Of a stretch of DNA of 64,000 bases, positions 33,276 to 43,500 are shown piece after piece. The notes below the pieces were generated by a model. It was not told the DNA's origin. It worked only from the letters and a program-made list of their open reading frames with translations, and made no database searches. Source of the DNA: an uncultured Flavobacteriales bacterium (lineage in GTDB: Bacteria; Bacteroidota; Bacteroidia; Flavobacteriales; Crocinitomicaceae); the NCBI GenBank assembly GCA_946479285.1, contig CAMLFH010000003.1:237019-301018 (forward strand), read 5' to 3'. Position 1 is the stretch's first letter; each line of letters opens with the position of its first letter. The translations under genes and the position numbers were made by a program.

Positions 33276-35330
33276 TTACAATTTTACAACCTTCACCAAT
33301 TTACTTGCTTTTCCTTTCTGGCTTTTGATGTTTACACGTGCGTAATAAACACCATCTACCAGGCTTGAAGTATTGAATTCCTGCGTGTGCTTACCGGACG
33401 ATTGTTTGGTATTCGGCATAACCGTTCCAACCTGCTGACCTGATAATGTAAACAAACGAATCTCAACTTGTGCATCGGCATCTAAGTTGTATTCAAAACT
33501 CACGGAACTTGTAAACGGATTCGGATATGCTTTGATCGCATATTTTTCAGCGCTTACCTCATTCTCAGCCAATCCTGCTGTTGTAGAAGGCGGAAGAATT
33601 GCCGGTTGTGTATAGTTGTAAGGTTTACCCAAACAGTTATCAGTTCCGCGATGAGGTGCTGCTACATAAGGGAATGCCGTTGTAAACGGAACATCATTTG
33701 CCTCAACACCTGTTGAATACGTCAAAACATCTAACAAGTCTGTTGTAACCGGATTTGGTCCACCTGCAGTATAATCATCATACCACAATCCAATAGCTGC
33801 CAAAACAACTCCGCCAACAGCCTGCAACTCAATTCGCGTTACATCATCTTCCAAACGGCGTCCGTTCGGGAATCCATCCATGTTTGGAATGAACTCCAGG
33901 TTTGTAGTCGTGTTGTAAGGAGCCTGAGTCAAGCCTAAAACTGCTGCCTGTACCAATCCTAAAGAACTGAAAGCCGGAGAGTTTCGTGGAGTTGCCGGAA
34001 CCGCCATATTCAAACGCAGCATATCACCAAATGTTGGCAAGAAGTTGTTAATGAAAGGTTTTCCATTTGCCAGGGGATTTCCATTTTTCCCGGTAGCCAA
34101 TTGATAAGGCGCTAAATTTGGAACTCCTGTATAGAAGATCGGCAAGATATCTACCGAACGTGGTTTTCCCTGACGAAGCAGGTAATTTCCAAACAGCAAA
34201 GTGTCCAAAGCTGTTCCTGCACCACCATTTGTAGCACGAATAGGCCATAAACCATCATTTGTGTTTCCGAAATCAAATGACTGCAATGTATTTCTTTGGA
34301 TTCTCAATGGTGCAAAAGCAGGTACTGCTCCTCCAAACAAATCATCATCCATGTACAAAGCCAATTCCGGGTTACAGAAATTGTCTTCCATAACAGGGTT
34401 CTCGTTGTATGGAGTTCTTGAATTCCACTCATCTTTTTGTCCAACCGGAATGACTGCTTCATTGGTTAAAGGCATTCCCAAACGAGATACCTGGATCCAG
34501 TTTCCTGATTCCGCAAATGCACCTGTTGCAGGATTCAATGTACGCGTTTCCTGACGACTTGCAGATGCCCAAACACCAATTACGTAGTCGCTGTCCAAAA
34601 TATTAGCAGCTGCACTTACCGGCTGACCGTTTTTCTGCAAGACAGAAACCGGTACCTGGATAGCAATAGTACTTACATTCAAACACTGCAATCCATCTTG
34701 CGGTGTACCACCATTTTGACGCGGAGCATCCCCCAAATCGAAGATTCCTCCTAAATCCACAAAGAACGGATCATCTGAAGGTCCACAGAACACTTTTTCG
34801 TTCATTCCGGTAGTTTCAATTGCGTCATCCATCAGGTTTTGGTAACTGTCGCCAACACCAAGAACCGGATTTTCAATGGAACGCGGACCGATATTTGGCG
34901 GAGGAACAACTCCAGCTGCAATTACCGTAGTAAATGCACCACCATTGATACTGCGTTCCATCAGGTACGTTGTTTTGTGATTTTCAGCTCCCAAACGAAT
35001 ATCGAAGAACGTATTAGGATCTTCATTTGTTTGAGAGAAAGTAAATCGGTAAGTGATATCATCACCGGCAGTTCCATCATTTTCAATGTGGATCTCGTAA
35101 CGAATGTTCTCACCGAAACTGTAGTAATTCGGTCCTCCGTGCGGTACCTGCAGGGGAACATAATTCGCAATAATGGTAATTGAATTCGGATCATTCGGGC
35201 TTTTGAAAGCATACAAATCCGTATTATCCGCCAGCGGATCGTTTGCAATAAGCGGCGCTTCTCTGTGACTTGAAGCGAAGACCGTTCCAAACGGAAGCAC
35301 CACAAATAAATATTTAATTAAATTTTTCAT
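33276..35330 (-). CDS. DUF4331 protein with T9SS sorting domain
   Basis: This 684-residue secreted protein has a short signal peptide (about 1-19) that leads straight into the DUF4331 hallmark SSHREAPLIANDPLADNTD. The domain spans to about 560, with NYYSFGENIRYEIHI, FCGPSDDPFFVDLGGIFDLGD, MPLTNEAVIPVG and PNMDGFPNGRRLEDDVTRIE. A T9SS type A domain (about 605-684; IKAYPNPFTSSVSFEYN and VDGVYYARVN) ends the protein. The family role is unknown; it is probably surface-exposed. Its upstream partner is a close paralogue, 27 bases away, that lacks the sorting domain. Confidence 0.88.
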   Translation of the reverse strand: MKNLIKYLFVVLPFGTVFASSHREAPLIANDPLADNTDLYAFKSPNDPNSITIIANYVPLQVPHGGPNYYSFGENIRYEIHIENDGTAGDDITYRFTFSQTNEDPNTFFDIRLGAENHKTTYLMERSINGGAFTTVIAAGVVPPPNIGPRSIENPVLGVGDSYQNLMDDAIETTGMNEKVFCGPSDDPFFVDLGGIFDLGDAPRQNGGTPQDGLQCLNVSTIAIQVPVSVLQKNGQPVSAAANILDSDYVIGVWASASRQETRTLNPATGAFAESGNWIQVSRLGMPLTNEAVIPVGQKDEWNSRTPYNENPVMEDNFCNPELALYMDDDLFGGAVPAFAPLRIQRNTLQSFDFGNTNDGLWPIRATNGGAGTALDTLLFGNYLLRQGKPRSVDILPIFYTGVPNLAPYQLATGKNGNPLANGKPFINNFLPTFGDMLRLNMAVPATPRNSPAFSSLGLVQAAVLGLTQAPYNTTTNLEFIPNMDGFPNGRRLEDDVTRIELQAVGGVVLAAIGLWYDDYTAGGPNPVTTDLLDVLTYSTGVEANDVPFTTAFPYVAAPHRGTDNCLGKPYNYTQPAILPPSTTAGLAENEVSAEKYAIKAYPNPFTSSVSFEYNLDADAQVEIRLFTLSGQQVGTVMPNTKQSSGKHTQEFNTSSLVDGVYYARVNIKSQKGKASKLVKVVKL

Positions 35331-35357
35331 CTTTTAAAATTTTATGTGAAACTTCGA

Positions 35358-37085
35358 TTAGTCTTTACCTACCCAAGGTGAAGCTACATAAGGGAATGAA
35401 GTTTTAAATGCCACATCATTCTGTTCCACTCCGGTAGAATAATTCAACACGTTCAACAACCTGTTTGTAACCGGTGATTGAGCAGAAGAAGATGCATTGT
35501 AATCATCAAACCACAATCCAATTGCTGCCAACACTACTCCACTTACTGCCTGTAACTCGATACGTGTTACATCGTCTTCCAAACGTCGTCCATTCGGGAA
35601 TCCGTCCATATTCGGAATAAATTGAATCGTTGTCGTTGTATTGTAAGTTGGATCCGTTAACCCTAGTACAGCCGCATTTATCAATCCTAAAGAACTGAAT
35701 GATGCACTGTTTCTTGCGGTTGCAGGTACTGCCATGTTCAAACGCAACATGTCGCCTCCATTTGGCAAAAAGTTACTAATGAATGGTTTTCCGGCAGCTA
35801 AAGGGTTTCCATTTTTCCCTGTTGCTAACTGGTAAGGAGCCATATTTGGAACTCCCGTATGGAAGATCGGCCATAAATCTACTGATCTTGGTTTTCCTGC
35901 TGCAGGTAATAACAACGTTCCGAAAACTGCATCATCCAATGCCGTTCCTGCAACTGCTGCCGAACCTTTCAATGGCCATAAACCATCTTGTGTATTCCCA
36001 AAATCAAATCCCTGCAATGAATTACGTTGAATCCGTAATCCTGCAAAAGCAGGAACTGCTCCTCCATAGATGCTGTCATCCATGTACAAAGCCAATTCCG
36101 GATTGTAGAAATATTCATCCAAAGTTGTTTCAGCCAATTCCTGGTAAGGAGTTAATGAATTCCAGAAATCTTTTTTACCAACCGGAATTACCGCTTCGTT
36201 TGTCAAAGGCATTCCCAAACGAGAAACCTGAACCCAGCTTCCTGCATAACCCTGGTTACCGGCAGTCAGTGTGCGAGTTGTCTGACGACTTGCTGAAGCC
36301 CACACTCCGATCACATAATTCGGGTCCAAAATGTTTGCTGCAGAAGAAACCCCCAAACCGTCTTTTTGTAAAACGGATACCGGAATTTTAATAGCAATTG
36401 AATGCGTATTGAATTTTGCCAATCCATCACGAACGACACCGCCGTTATTTTGACGCGGAGCATCTCCCAAATCGAAGATTCCTCCTAAATCCACAAAGAA
36501 CGGATCGTCAGACGGACCACAGAAAACCTGCCCGCCTTCAGGAGTCGAGTAGATAGAACTTGCAATCAGTGCATCGTAATTAGGGGCACCTAAACCAACC
36601 GGAGCATTGCCGATCGAACGATCACCAATATTCGGAGGCGGCACTGCCAAACCGGACATGAACGGAGCAAACGTTGCTCCACCATCCGTACTTTTTTCGA
36701 TCATGTAGGTGGTTTTCGCATTTTCCGCACCTAAACGAATGGCAAAGAAAGTCGACGGATCCTGATTCACCTTAGAGAATGTAAAACGATAAGTAATATC
36801 GTCTCCCGGCGTTGATGCATCATTGTCTACATGGATCTCATAACGAATGTTCTCCCCGAAACTGTAGTAGTTTGGTCCGCCATTTCGAAACTCAGTCGGA
36901 ATGTAATTGGCAATGATCGTAATAGAATTCGGATCATCAGGGCTTTTGAATGCATACACATCGGTGTTATCCGCCAATGGGTCATTTGCAATCAAAGGTG
37001 CTTCTCTGTGACTCGAACCGTAGCTTAGCGAAGCCATGCTTCCAGCTAAGATAAACGAGAATAGAATTTTTTTCATCCTTTTCAT
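35358..37085 (-). CDS. DUF4331 protein without sorting domain
   Basis: This 575-residue protein has a signal peptide (MKKILFSFILAGSMASLSYG, possibly starting at the third codon, 37076), then the same SSHREAPLIANDPLADNTD start and the whole DUF4331 domain: FGENIRYEIHVDND, FCGPSDDPFFVDLGGIFDLGD, MPLTNEAVIPVGKKD and PNMDGFPNGRRLEDDV. It ends at SPWVGKD where the paralogue continues for another ~110 residues into the T9SS tail. The two are very similar over most of their length, which indicates a tandem duplication. It is likely periplasmic, or delivered as a complex with its partner. Confidence 0.88.
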   Translation of the reverse strand: MKRMKKILFSFILAGSMASLSYGSSHREAPLIANDPLADNTDVYAFKSPDDPNSITIIANYIPTEFRNGGPNYYSFGENIRYEIHVDNDASTPGDDITYRFTFSKVNQDPSTFFAIRLGAENAKTTYMIEKSTDGGATFAPFMSGLAVPPPNIGDRSIGNAPVGLGAPNYDALIASSIYSTPEGGQVFCGPSDDPFFVDLGGIFDLGDAPRQNNGGVVRDGLAKFNTHSIAIKIPVSVLQKDGLGVSSAANILDPNYVIGVWASASRQTTRTLTAGNQGYAGSWVQVSRLGMPLTNEAVIPVGKKDFWNSLTPYQELAETTLDEYFYNPELALYMDDSIYGGAVPAFAGLRIQRNSLQGFDFGNTQDGLWPLKGSAAVAGTALDDAVFGTLLLPAAGKPRSVDLWPIFHTGVPNMAPYQLATGKNGNPLAAGKPFISNFLPNGGDMLRLNMAVPATARNSASFSSLGLINAAVLGLTDPTYNTTTTIQFIPNMDGFPNGRRLEDDVTRIELQAVSGVVLAAIGLWFDDYNASSSAQSPVTNRLLNVLNYSTGVEQNDVAFKTSFPYVASPWVGKD

Positions 37086-37331
37086 AATTAATTAGTAAAT
37101 AGACATTATCTCCTAAATGGAATTAGAGACGCGATACATACGCCCGGAATTGTATTTTAGATTTTTAACGGATGATTATTTTTTTTTCTTCCCGTTTATT
37201 TTTAAAAAATTCATGAAGACACCCTGTTTGAATCCACATACCGATTCCTCTCTACCACTCACCGATTTCATGTTCCCGACTTCAAATCCCACACCTACTT
37301 TTGATTCAGCAAACAAATGTTAAAAGTTACA

Positions 37332-37367
37332 GTTTTTTTAGTTCGGTATTTTCAGAACCAAAAAAAC
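37332..37367. promoter_or_regulatory. Operator-like inverted repeat upstream of the GbsR/MarR gene
   Basis: GTTTTTTTAGTTC (37332-37344) and GAACCAAAAAAAC (37355-37367) pair at 12 of 13 positions around a 10-base spacer. It ends 4 bases before the -7 box, so a bound repressor would block RNA polymerase. It is the likely autoregulatory site of the efflux regulator. Confidence 0.65.
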
Positions 37368-37371
37368 CAGT

Positions 37372-37379
37372 TAATTTTG
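37372..37379 (+). promoter_or_regulatory. -7 promoter box of the efflux operon (TAATTTTG)
   Basis: This is a perfect TAnnTTTG match 45 bases before the regulator ATG, giving a leader of roughly 40 nt. A -33 TTG is not present; the position lies in the inverted repeat. Confidence 0.6.
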
Positions 37380-37424
37380 CGGGACTAAATCCGGTTGGTA
37401 AAAACCCGGAATAACGAAACAAAT

Positions 37425-37907
37425 ATGACAGACGTTCAATTGACTCAAGACCAAAAAGAACTCATTGAGAGAATGGGGGTTTTTTATGAGCAACATGGAG
37501 TTCCGCCCATGGAGGCGCGTATTATGTCCCTGCTGGTTGTTTGCGATGAACCGGAATTGACTTTCGATCAGATTCGCGAACTGCTCGGAATAAGCAAGAG
37601 TACAACCAGTTCGGCGCTGAATATGTTATTGAAAACACAGCGAGTGGTTTACCGAACAAAACCCGGGGATCGAAAACGTTACTTCGCGAGCAACATTGTT
37701 AAATGGCAGGAAGGCTTTACGGAAAACTTTCAAAAGTTCTTTGAAGTCATCAAGATCATGAAAGAAGCATTGGCTCAGCGAACATCAAAAACTCCGGAAT
37801 TCAACCAGCAGATGGCGGAATTCATTGAATTTACAGAATACATAAGCGTCGAATTTCCACGAATTTATTTGGAATGGACGAATCGTAATACACCAAATAA
37901 TAAATAA
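37425..37907 (+). CDS. GbsR/MarR-family transcriptional regulator of the efflux operon
   Basis: This 160-residue winged-helix protein has a GbsR-like start (LTQDQKELIERMGVFYEQHGVPPMEARIMS). The recognition region is LTFDQIRELLGISKSTTSSALNMLLKTQRVVYRTKPGDRKRYF, followed by a helical dimerisation tail. I chose the ATG giving MTDVQLTQ; an upstream in-frame GTG would place the start at the promoter. It is the first gene of the operon, 9 bases before the TolC-like gene. An inverted repeat covering the promoter suggests autorepression relieved by a toxic ligand. Confidence 0.88.
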   Translation: MTDVQLTQDQKELIERMGVFYEQHGVPPMEARIMSLLVVCDEPELTFDQIRELLGISKSTTSSALNMLLKTQRVVYRTKPGDRKRYFASNIVKWQEGFTENFQKFFEVIKIMKEALAQRTSKTPEFNQQMAEFIEFTEYISVEFPRIYLEWTNRNTPNNK

Positions 37908-37916
37908 CAAACCAGT

Positions 37917-39266
37917 ATGAAGGAAAAAACACAGAACCGTCACCTGAGCTTACTGATGCTGCTTGCCCTTTTGGCCGGAAGCATGAGCTTTGCCAGGGCG
38001 CAATCCGGTCAACTGTCGCTGCAGCAGTGCGTACAGTATGGCCTGGCAAAAAACAAAGGCGTGCTTAAGTCGAAATTAGAGATCGACCGCGCCAACGAAA
38101 AGAGAGCAGAAACACGTTCTGAGTATTTACCACAGGTAAACGGATCAATAACTTTCCAGGATAATCTCAAATTGCAGACTTCGATCCTTCCCGGAGAATT
38201 GATCGGACAACCCGGAACACAAGTTCCTGTTCAGTTTGGTACGAAATACAATACAAGCGCAGGAATTGATGCAAAGCAGGTGATTTACAACCAATCGCTG
38301 ATCTATTCCATGAAATTGACGAAACAAAGTACCAAAGTTTCGGAGATCAATGCCAAAAAGACAGAAGAACAATTGATTTACGACATCGCAAGCGCTTATT
38401 ATTCGGCACAGATTTCATTGACTCAAAAGAAATTGGTTGAATCAAACCTGGCACAGATAGATTCTTTGTACAAAATCACTCAAATTCAGTTCGAAAATGA
38501 CGCCGCAAAGCAGTTGGACCTGGATAAACTGACGGTTAACAAGACCAATCTTCAAACGGAATTAATCACAAGCACCACGAGTTACGAACAACAATTGATG
38601 TTGCTAAAGTATTATATGGGAATGCCTTTGACTGATGCGATTGAAATTTCTGAAGTCGACATGAGCGGGCAATCTTCCTCCTTAATCAATACCGAATCGC
38701 TGGATAATACGGACCTTGAATTGGTTCAGACACAGCGCGAAATCTATTCGGTGACTTTACAGCAGATCAGAGCAGGTTATTTGCCTTCACTTTCACTGAG
38801 CTTTCAGTCCTCGGTACAAAACCAACAGAACAACCTGCGTATTTTCCAAAAGGATGCGCAATGGTTCCCAAATTCATACGTCGGTTTGAATTTATCGATT
38901 CCAATTTTCGACGGACTTGCCAAAAATTCCCGTGTGAAACAGACCAAGATCCAATTGGAGCAATCAGTTCTGGAAGAAGAATACCTAACTGAAAAGCTGA
39001 AAATGCAGCGCGAAAACGCAAACAATACCTTGAAGGCAAATCAATCAGCATTGACAAGTCAGCAAAGTAATATTGAATTGGCACAAAAAGTATATGGGAT
39101 TACGCAAGCACAATTTGTGGGTGGAATTGCAACTATCACAGACCTGGTAAATGCAGAAAATTCTTTGAGAGATGCTCAGACAAATTACCTGAAAGCATTG
39201 GTACAAGTGAAATTGGGCGAGCTCGACCTGATCAAATCAACAGGAAACATCGGAAATATTAAGTAA
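37917..39266 (+). CDS. TolC-family outer-membrane efflux protein
   Basis: This 449-residue outer-membrane factor is the channel of the tripartite pump encoded by the next two genes. The signal peptide ends near FARAQ (about 29). The two OEP repeats show SLQQCVQYGLAKNKG and later YLPSLSLSFQSSVQNQ, and long coiled-coil helices surround WFPNSYVGLNLSIPIFDG, the family's typical strand-turn. The last helix (ATITDLVNAENSLRDAQTNYLKALVQVKLGELDL) is the classic C-terminal hairpin. A 9-base gap to the regulator indicates co-transcription. Confidence 0.92.
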   Translation: MKEKTQNRHLSLLMLLALLAGSMSFARAQSGQLSLQQCVQYGLAKNKGVLKSKLEIDRANEKRAETRSEYLPQVNGSITFQDNLKLQTSILPGELIGQPGTQVPVQFGTKYNTSAGIDAKQVIYNQSLIYSMKLTKQSTKVSEINAKKTEEQLIYDIASAYYSAQISLTQKKLVESNLAQIDSLYKITQIQFENDAAKQLDLDKLTVNKTNLQTELITSTTSYEQQLMLLKYYMGMPLTDAIEISEVDMSGQSSSLINTESLDNTDLELVQTQREIYSVTLQQIRAGYLPSLSLSFQSSVQNQQNNLRIFQKDAQWFPNSYVGLNLSIPIFDGLAKNSRVKQTKIQLEQSVLEEEYLTEKLKMQRENANNTLKANQSALTSQQSNIELAQKVYGITQAQFVGGIATITDLVNAENSLRDAQTNYLKALVQVKLGELDLIKSTGNIGNIK

Positions 39267-39312
39267 CCAAGAAAGTTCAATTTAAACATTTGAACATAAA
39301 CAAAAGAGAGAC

Positions 39313-40428
39313 ATGGAAAATCAAGACCAATATAAAACATCCGGCCAGCAGCCAAAAAAGAAAAGCGTATTCAGACGCATTATTCTACCCATCCTGATCG
39401 GGATCGTAATTCTTCTTGTTATCATTATGAAACTGGGAAGCAACAAAGCAAAAATGGATGCAAACGCTTCTATTACCGAGCAAAAAATGACCGTTTTCCC
39501 GGTAACAGTTGCAGAACCGAAGATGGAAACTGTTACCCAGGATTTCGAACTGAACGGGAATTTCATTCCGGATCACCAGTTGAGTTTTGTTTCTGAAGTT
39601 TCAGGTAGAGTGAGAACATTGAGTGTCGAAAACGGGGATTACGTTAATGCAGGAAAAGTAATCGCAACACTGGACAACGAGCAAATTCGCATAGATCTTT
39701 CCTTGGCGAAAACGACTTTAGACAAAGCAAAACTGGACCTGGAGAAATTCGAGCGCATGGTTACAAGTGGTGCAGTTAACAAACAACAGGTAGAAGATAA
39801 ACGCCTGGAGGTGAATACTGCAGATGCCAAAGTGAGAACTTTACAGCACAGTTTGAAACTAACAACCATTGTTTCCCCGATTTCAGGGGTTGTTTCAAAT
39901 GTTTCCATTGAAAAAGGAAGTTATTTGGCACCGGGAACTGCTATTGCAGACATCGTAGATATCAAATCACTTAAAATGAGTGTGAAATTGTTAGATGTAC
40001 AGGTGGTTCGCGTGAAAGCAGGACAAGCAGTAAACATCGTTCCGGATTTGTATGAAAATACGACAATTGCAGGAAAAATTGCTTCTGTTTCGCCACAGGC
40101 AGACGGATCAAAGAAATTTGACACAGAAATCCGTTTCACAAACCCGGCAAAAACTCCTTTGAAATCCGGAATGACCGGAAAAGTGAAATTCACTTTCGGC
40201 GGTACAAAAGAAGCTTTGACCATTCCATTGAAATGTTTGGTTGGAAGTATCAAAGACCCGAAAGTTTTCGTGATCCAGGGCGGAAAATCCAAGTTGACAA
40301 AAATCGAGATTGGTGCTGTGGACGACGACAAGATTGAAATCGTATCCGGTTTAACGCAGGGAATGAAGGTGGTAAAAACAGGTCAGTTGAATATCGACAA
40401 CGGATCTAAAGTTAAAATCATCAAGTAA
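39313..40428 (+). CDS. RND efflux periplasmic adaptor (MFP) subunit
   Basis: This 371-residue adaptor has one N-terminal membrane anchor (about 24-42, IILPILIGIVILLVIIM). The split lipoyl domain shows LSFVSEVSGRVRTLSVENGDYVNAGKVIATLD on one side and LTTIVSPISGVVSNVSIEKGSYLAPG on the other, with a helical hairpin between (LAKTTLDKAKLDLEKFERM and DKRLEVNTADAKVRTL). A beta-barrel and membrane-proximal domain follow. It links the TolC-like channel to the permease and lies 46 bases after the outer-membrane gene. Confidence 0.92.
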   Translation: MENQDQYKTSGQQPKKKSVFRRIILPILIGIVILLVIIMKLGSNKAKMDANASITEQKMTVFPVTVAEPKMETVTQDFELNGNFIPDHQLSFVSEVSGRVRTLSVENGDYVNAGKVIATLDNEQIRIDLSLAKTTLDKAKLDLEKFERMVTSGAVNKQQVEDKRLEVNTADAKVRTLQHSLKLTTIVSPISGVVSNVSIEKGSYLAPGTAIADIVDIKSLKMSVKLLDVQVVRVKAGQAVNIVPDLYENTTIAGKIASVSPQADGSKKFDTEIRFTNPAKTPLKSGMTGKVKFTFGGTKEALTIPLKCLVGSIKDPKVFVIQGGKSKLTKIEIGAVDDDKIEIVSGLTQGMKVVKTGQLNIDNGSKVKIIK

Positions 40429-40527
40429 GGCACTAGTAATCATTAGGCAGTAGGCAATAGTTTACAGTGAAGAAAAAAACCTTCTATTCACTAGGAGCTA
40501 GTTACTATTTGCTCAAAAAATAAAAAT
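40429..40527. other. Efflux operon spacer with imperfect short repeats
   Basis: The 99-base gap between adaptor and permease is longer than elsewhere in the operon. It holds TAGGCAGTAGGCAATAG and two related segments, CACTAGTAAT and TTCACTAGGAGCTAGTTACTA, that could pair partly with each other. No gene, promoter box or strong terminator is evident. Confidence 0.35.
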
Positions 40528-43500
40528 ATGTCAATTACAGAATTAGCCATAAAGAGACCGTCGTTGATCGTTGTGATCTTCGCAGTCCTGGGATTCCTCG
40601 GAATTATCAGTTATTCGAAACTGAACTACGAGTTAATGCCGAAGTTCTCTATTCCGGTTGTAACTGTTACAACGGTTTACCCGGGAGCATCTCCTTCCGA
40701 GGTTGAAAACTCAGTGACCAAGAAAATAGAGGACGCACTTTCAGGCGTGGAAAACCTGGACGATATTCAATCTACATCCATGGAAGGAATTTCTTCAGTG
40801 GTATTGATGCTGAAAAACGATTCCGATCCGGATAAAGCATTGCAGGAAGCTCAGCGAAAAATCAACGCCATTCTTTCAACTTTGCCGGAAGAGGTTCTTT
40901 CTCCTTCATTGGGAAAATTCTCCTTCGATGAAGCTCCGATCATGAACATTGGTGTAACAGCCAATATGCCGCCAACAGAATTGTATTCATTGGTAAAAGA
41001 CGACATCTCCCCTTCCCTTGCAAAAATGGAAGGTATGGCACAGGTAACCATGGTTGGTGGTGAAGAACGCGAGATTAAAGTTCAGGTTGACCGGGAAGCA
41101 TGTTCCAACTATGGAATTTCAATCCTGCAGATCACCAACGCAATTCGCAGTGCGAACCTCGAATTACCTACCGGAAAAGTAAAAAGCGATGAAAGCCAGG
41201 CCTTGGTTCGTTTACGTGGTAAATACAAGGACCTGAATGAACTGAACAACCTGGTGATCTTAAACGATCCGAAAACGGGTTCTCCGGTAAGATTGAACGA
41301 AGTAGCAAGTGTTACAGATGCTTCCAAAGAGATTAAAACCTTTAACCGTATCAACGGAACAAACTCTTTGGGATTGTTGATCCAAAAACAAACCGATGCA
41401 AACTCGGTGGTATTAAGTAAAAAAGTAAAAGAGGAATTCAAAAAACTGGAAGCTCAGTACAAGAAGCAGGGAATGAAATTCGAAATTGCTTCCGACTCAT
41501 CCGACTTTACGATTGCAGCGGCAGACGCGGTTGTAACGGACCTTGGTCTGGCAATCTTCATCGTAGCATTGGTGATGTTGTTATTCCTTCACAGCGTGCG
41601 AAATGCATTCATTATCATGATTTCCATTCCGGCATCATTGATCTCGGTTTTCATTGCCATGTACCTGCTTGGATTTACGATGAATCTCATGACGATGCTC
41701 GCAATTTCATTGGTAGTCGGGATTTTGGTCGATGACTCGATTGTGGTATTGGAGAACATCTACCGCCACCTTGAAATGGGGAAAGACCGCAAAAAAGCGG
41801 CTTTGGAAGGACGTAATGAAATTGGATTTACGGCAATGGGAATTACGCTGGTAGACGTTGTGGTATTCCTTCCGCTGACTATGGTTGGTGGTTTGATCTC
41901 GAACCTGCTTTCCCAATTCTCATTGGTGATTGTTATTTCGACCTTGATGTCATTATTCGTATCCTTTACACTGACTCCTTTATTAGCTTCACGTTTTGCG
42001 AAAGAAACTGTTTTGACTAACAAAACGCTGGGTGGCAGAATCGTGATGGGCTTTGAAAAAATCCTGAAAAACATCACCACTTCTTATGGCCGGATGCTGA
42101 CTGTTGCCCTGCGCAGAAAACGCTACATTACGGTAGCCGCATTTTTAGGGATTATTATTATTCCTGTCATGCTCGGACCATACATCGGTGGGGAATTTGT
42201 AAGCCAGGGCGACCGCGGAGAATTCGTAATCTCCCTGGAATTACCACAGGACGCAACCATCCAGCAAACGAACGCAACGGTGCAAAAGGTGGAAGATTAC
42301 CTCTTCCATGACAAACGGGTTGTAAATGTATTTACCAGTGTAGGAACTGCCAGCGGAAATATGGGTTCTCAAAGCAACGCCAATAATAAAGCGCAGCTTA
42401 CTGTGAAGATCATTGACAAAGAAAAACGCGACCAATCTGCTGCAATTGTTGCACAGCTGATGAAAAAAGACCTGGAGAAAATGCTCCCGGACGTCAAAGT
42501 GAACTCTGCTTCAGTGGGTATTATGGGTGGAGCCGATGATGCACCGATCCAGATCGCCGTTGCCGGAAACAATATGGATTCGAACTATGTAGCAGCTACT
42601 AAAGTAATCGAGACCTTAAAATCCATCAAAGGAACTGCTGAGGTAAAAGTATCCGTTGAATCCGGGAACCCGGAAATTACAGTAAATATCGACCGCGATA
42701 AAATGGCTGAACTGGGATTGACCATGAGCACGGTTGGTTCAACATTGCAGATGTCATTCAACGGGGACGATAATGCGAAATATACAGAAGGTGGAAAAGA
42801 TTTTGACATCCTGGTGAATTACGATGACTTCGACAGAAAGAGCACATCCGATGTGAAAGAAGTTTATTTCATCAATGACAAAGGAGAACAGATCAAGCTG
42901 AGCCAGTTTGCAAGTATCGGCAAGGCAAGCGGCCCGTCCAAACTGGAGCGTAAAAACCGCATTCCTTCCATCACAATTACTTCCCAAGTATTGGGAACAT
43001 CCAGTCAACAGGTAACGGATGAGTTTGCAAAACTGATTGAAAAGGATCCGCTTCCTTCGAATACGGTTTACACTTTTGAGGGAGATGCGAAAAACATGGC
43101 GGAAGCATTCGGAAACCTGTTATTGGCAATCCTGGCTTCTATTGTGTTTGTTTACCTGATCATGGTTGCCTTGTACGATTCTTATGTTTATCCACTCGTG
43201 GTATTGTTCTCCATTCCATTAGCGATCATCGGGGCTTTGCTTGGATTGGCACTGGCAGCAGAACCAATCAGTATCTTCTCGATGCTGGGGATGATCATGC
43301 TGATCGGATTGGTAGCTAAGAACGCGATTTTGATCGTAGATTTTGCAAACCAGAAGAAAGCCGACGGACACAATACGGTTGAAGCATTGATCATTGCAGG
43401 CCAGGCGCGTTTACGCCCTATCTTAATGACAACACTGGCAATGGTTTTCGGGATGATGCCGATTGCATTTGCTCACGGAGCGGGAGCTGAATGGAAAGCA

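Larger units (their letters stand above)
37086..37424. other. Divergent promoter region between DUF4331 genes and efflux operon
   Basis: These 339 bases carry no supported gene. The right part holds an operator-like inverted repeat and a -7 box for the marR-type gene. The left part contains T-rich runs and the minus-strand start region of the DUF4331 operon; no perfect TAnnTTTG box is seen there. Confidence 0.5.

Noticed and set aside
37117..37323. 68-codon frame in the divergent promoter region
   Set aside because: It runs through poly-T and low-complexity sequence with odd residue composition and no promoter fit; it is best read as non-coding.
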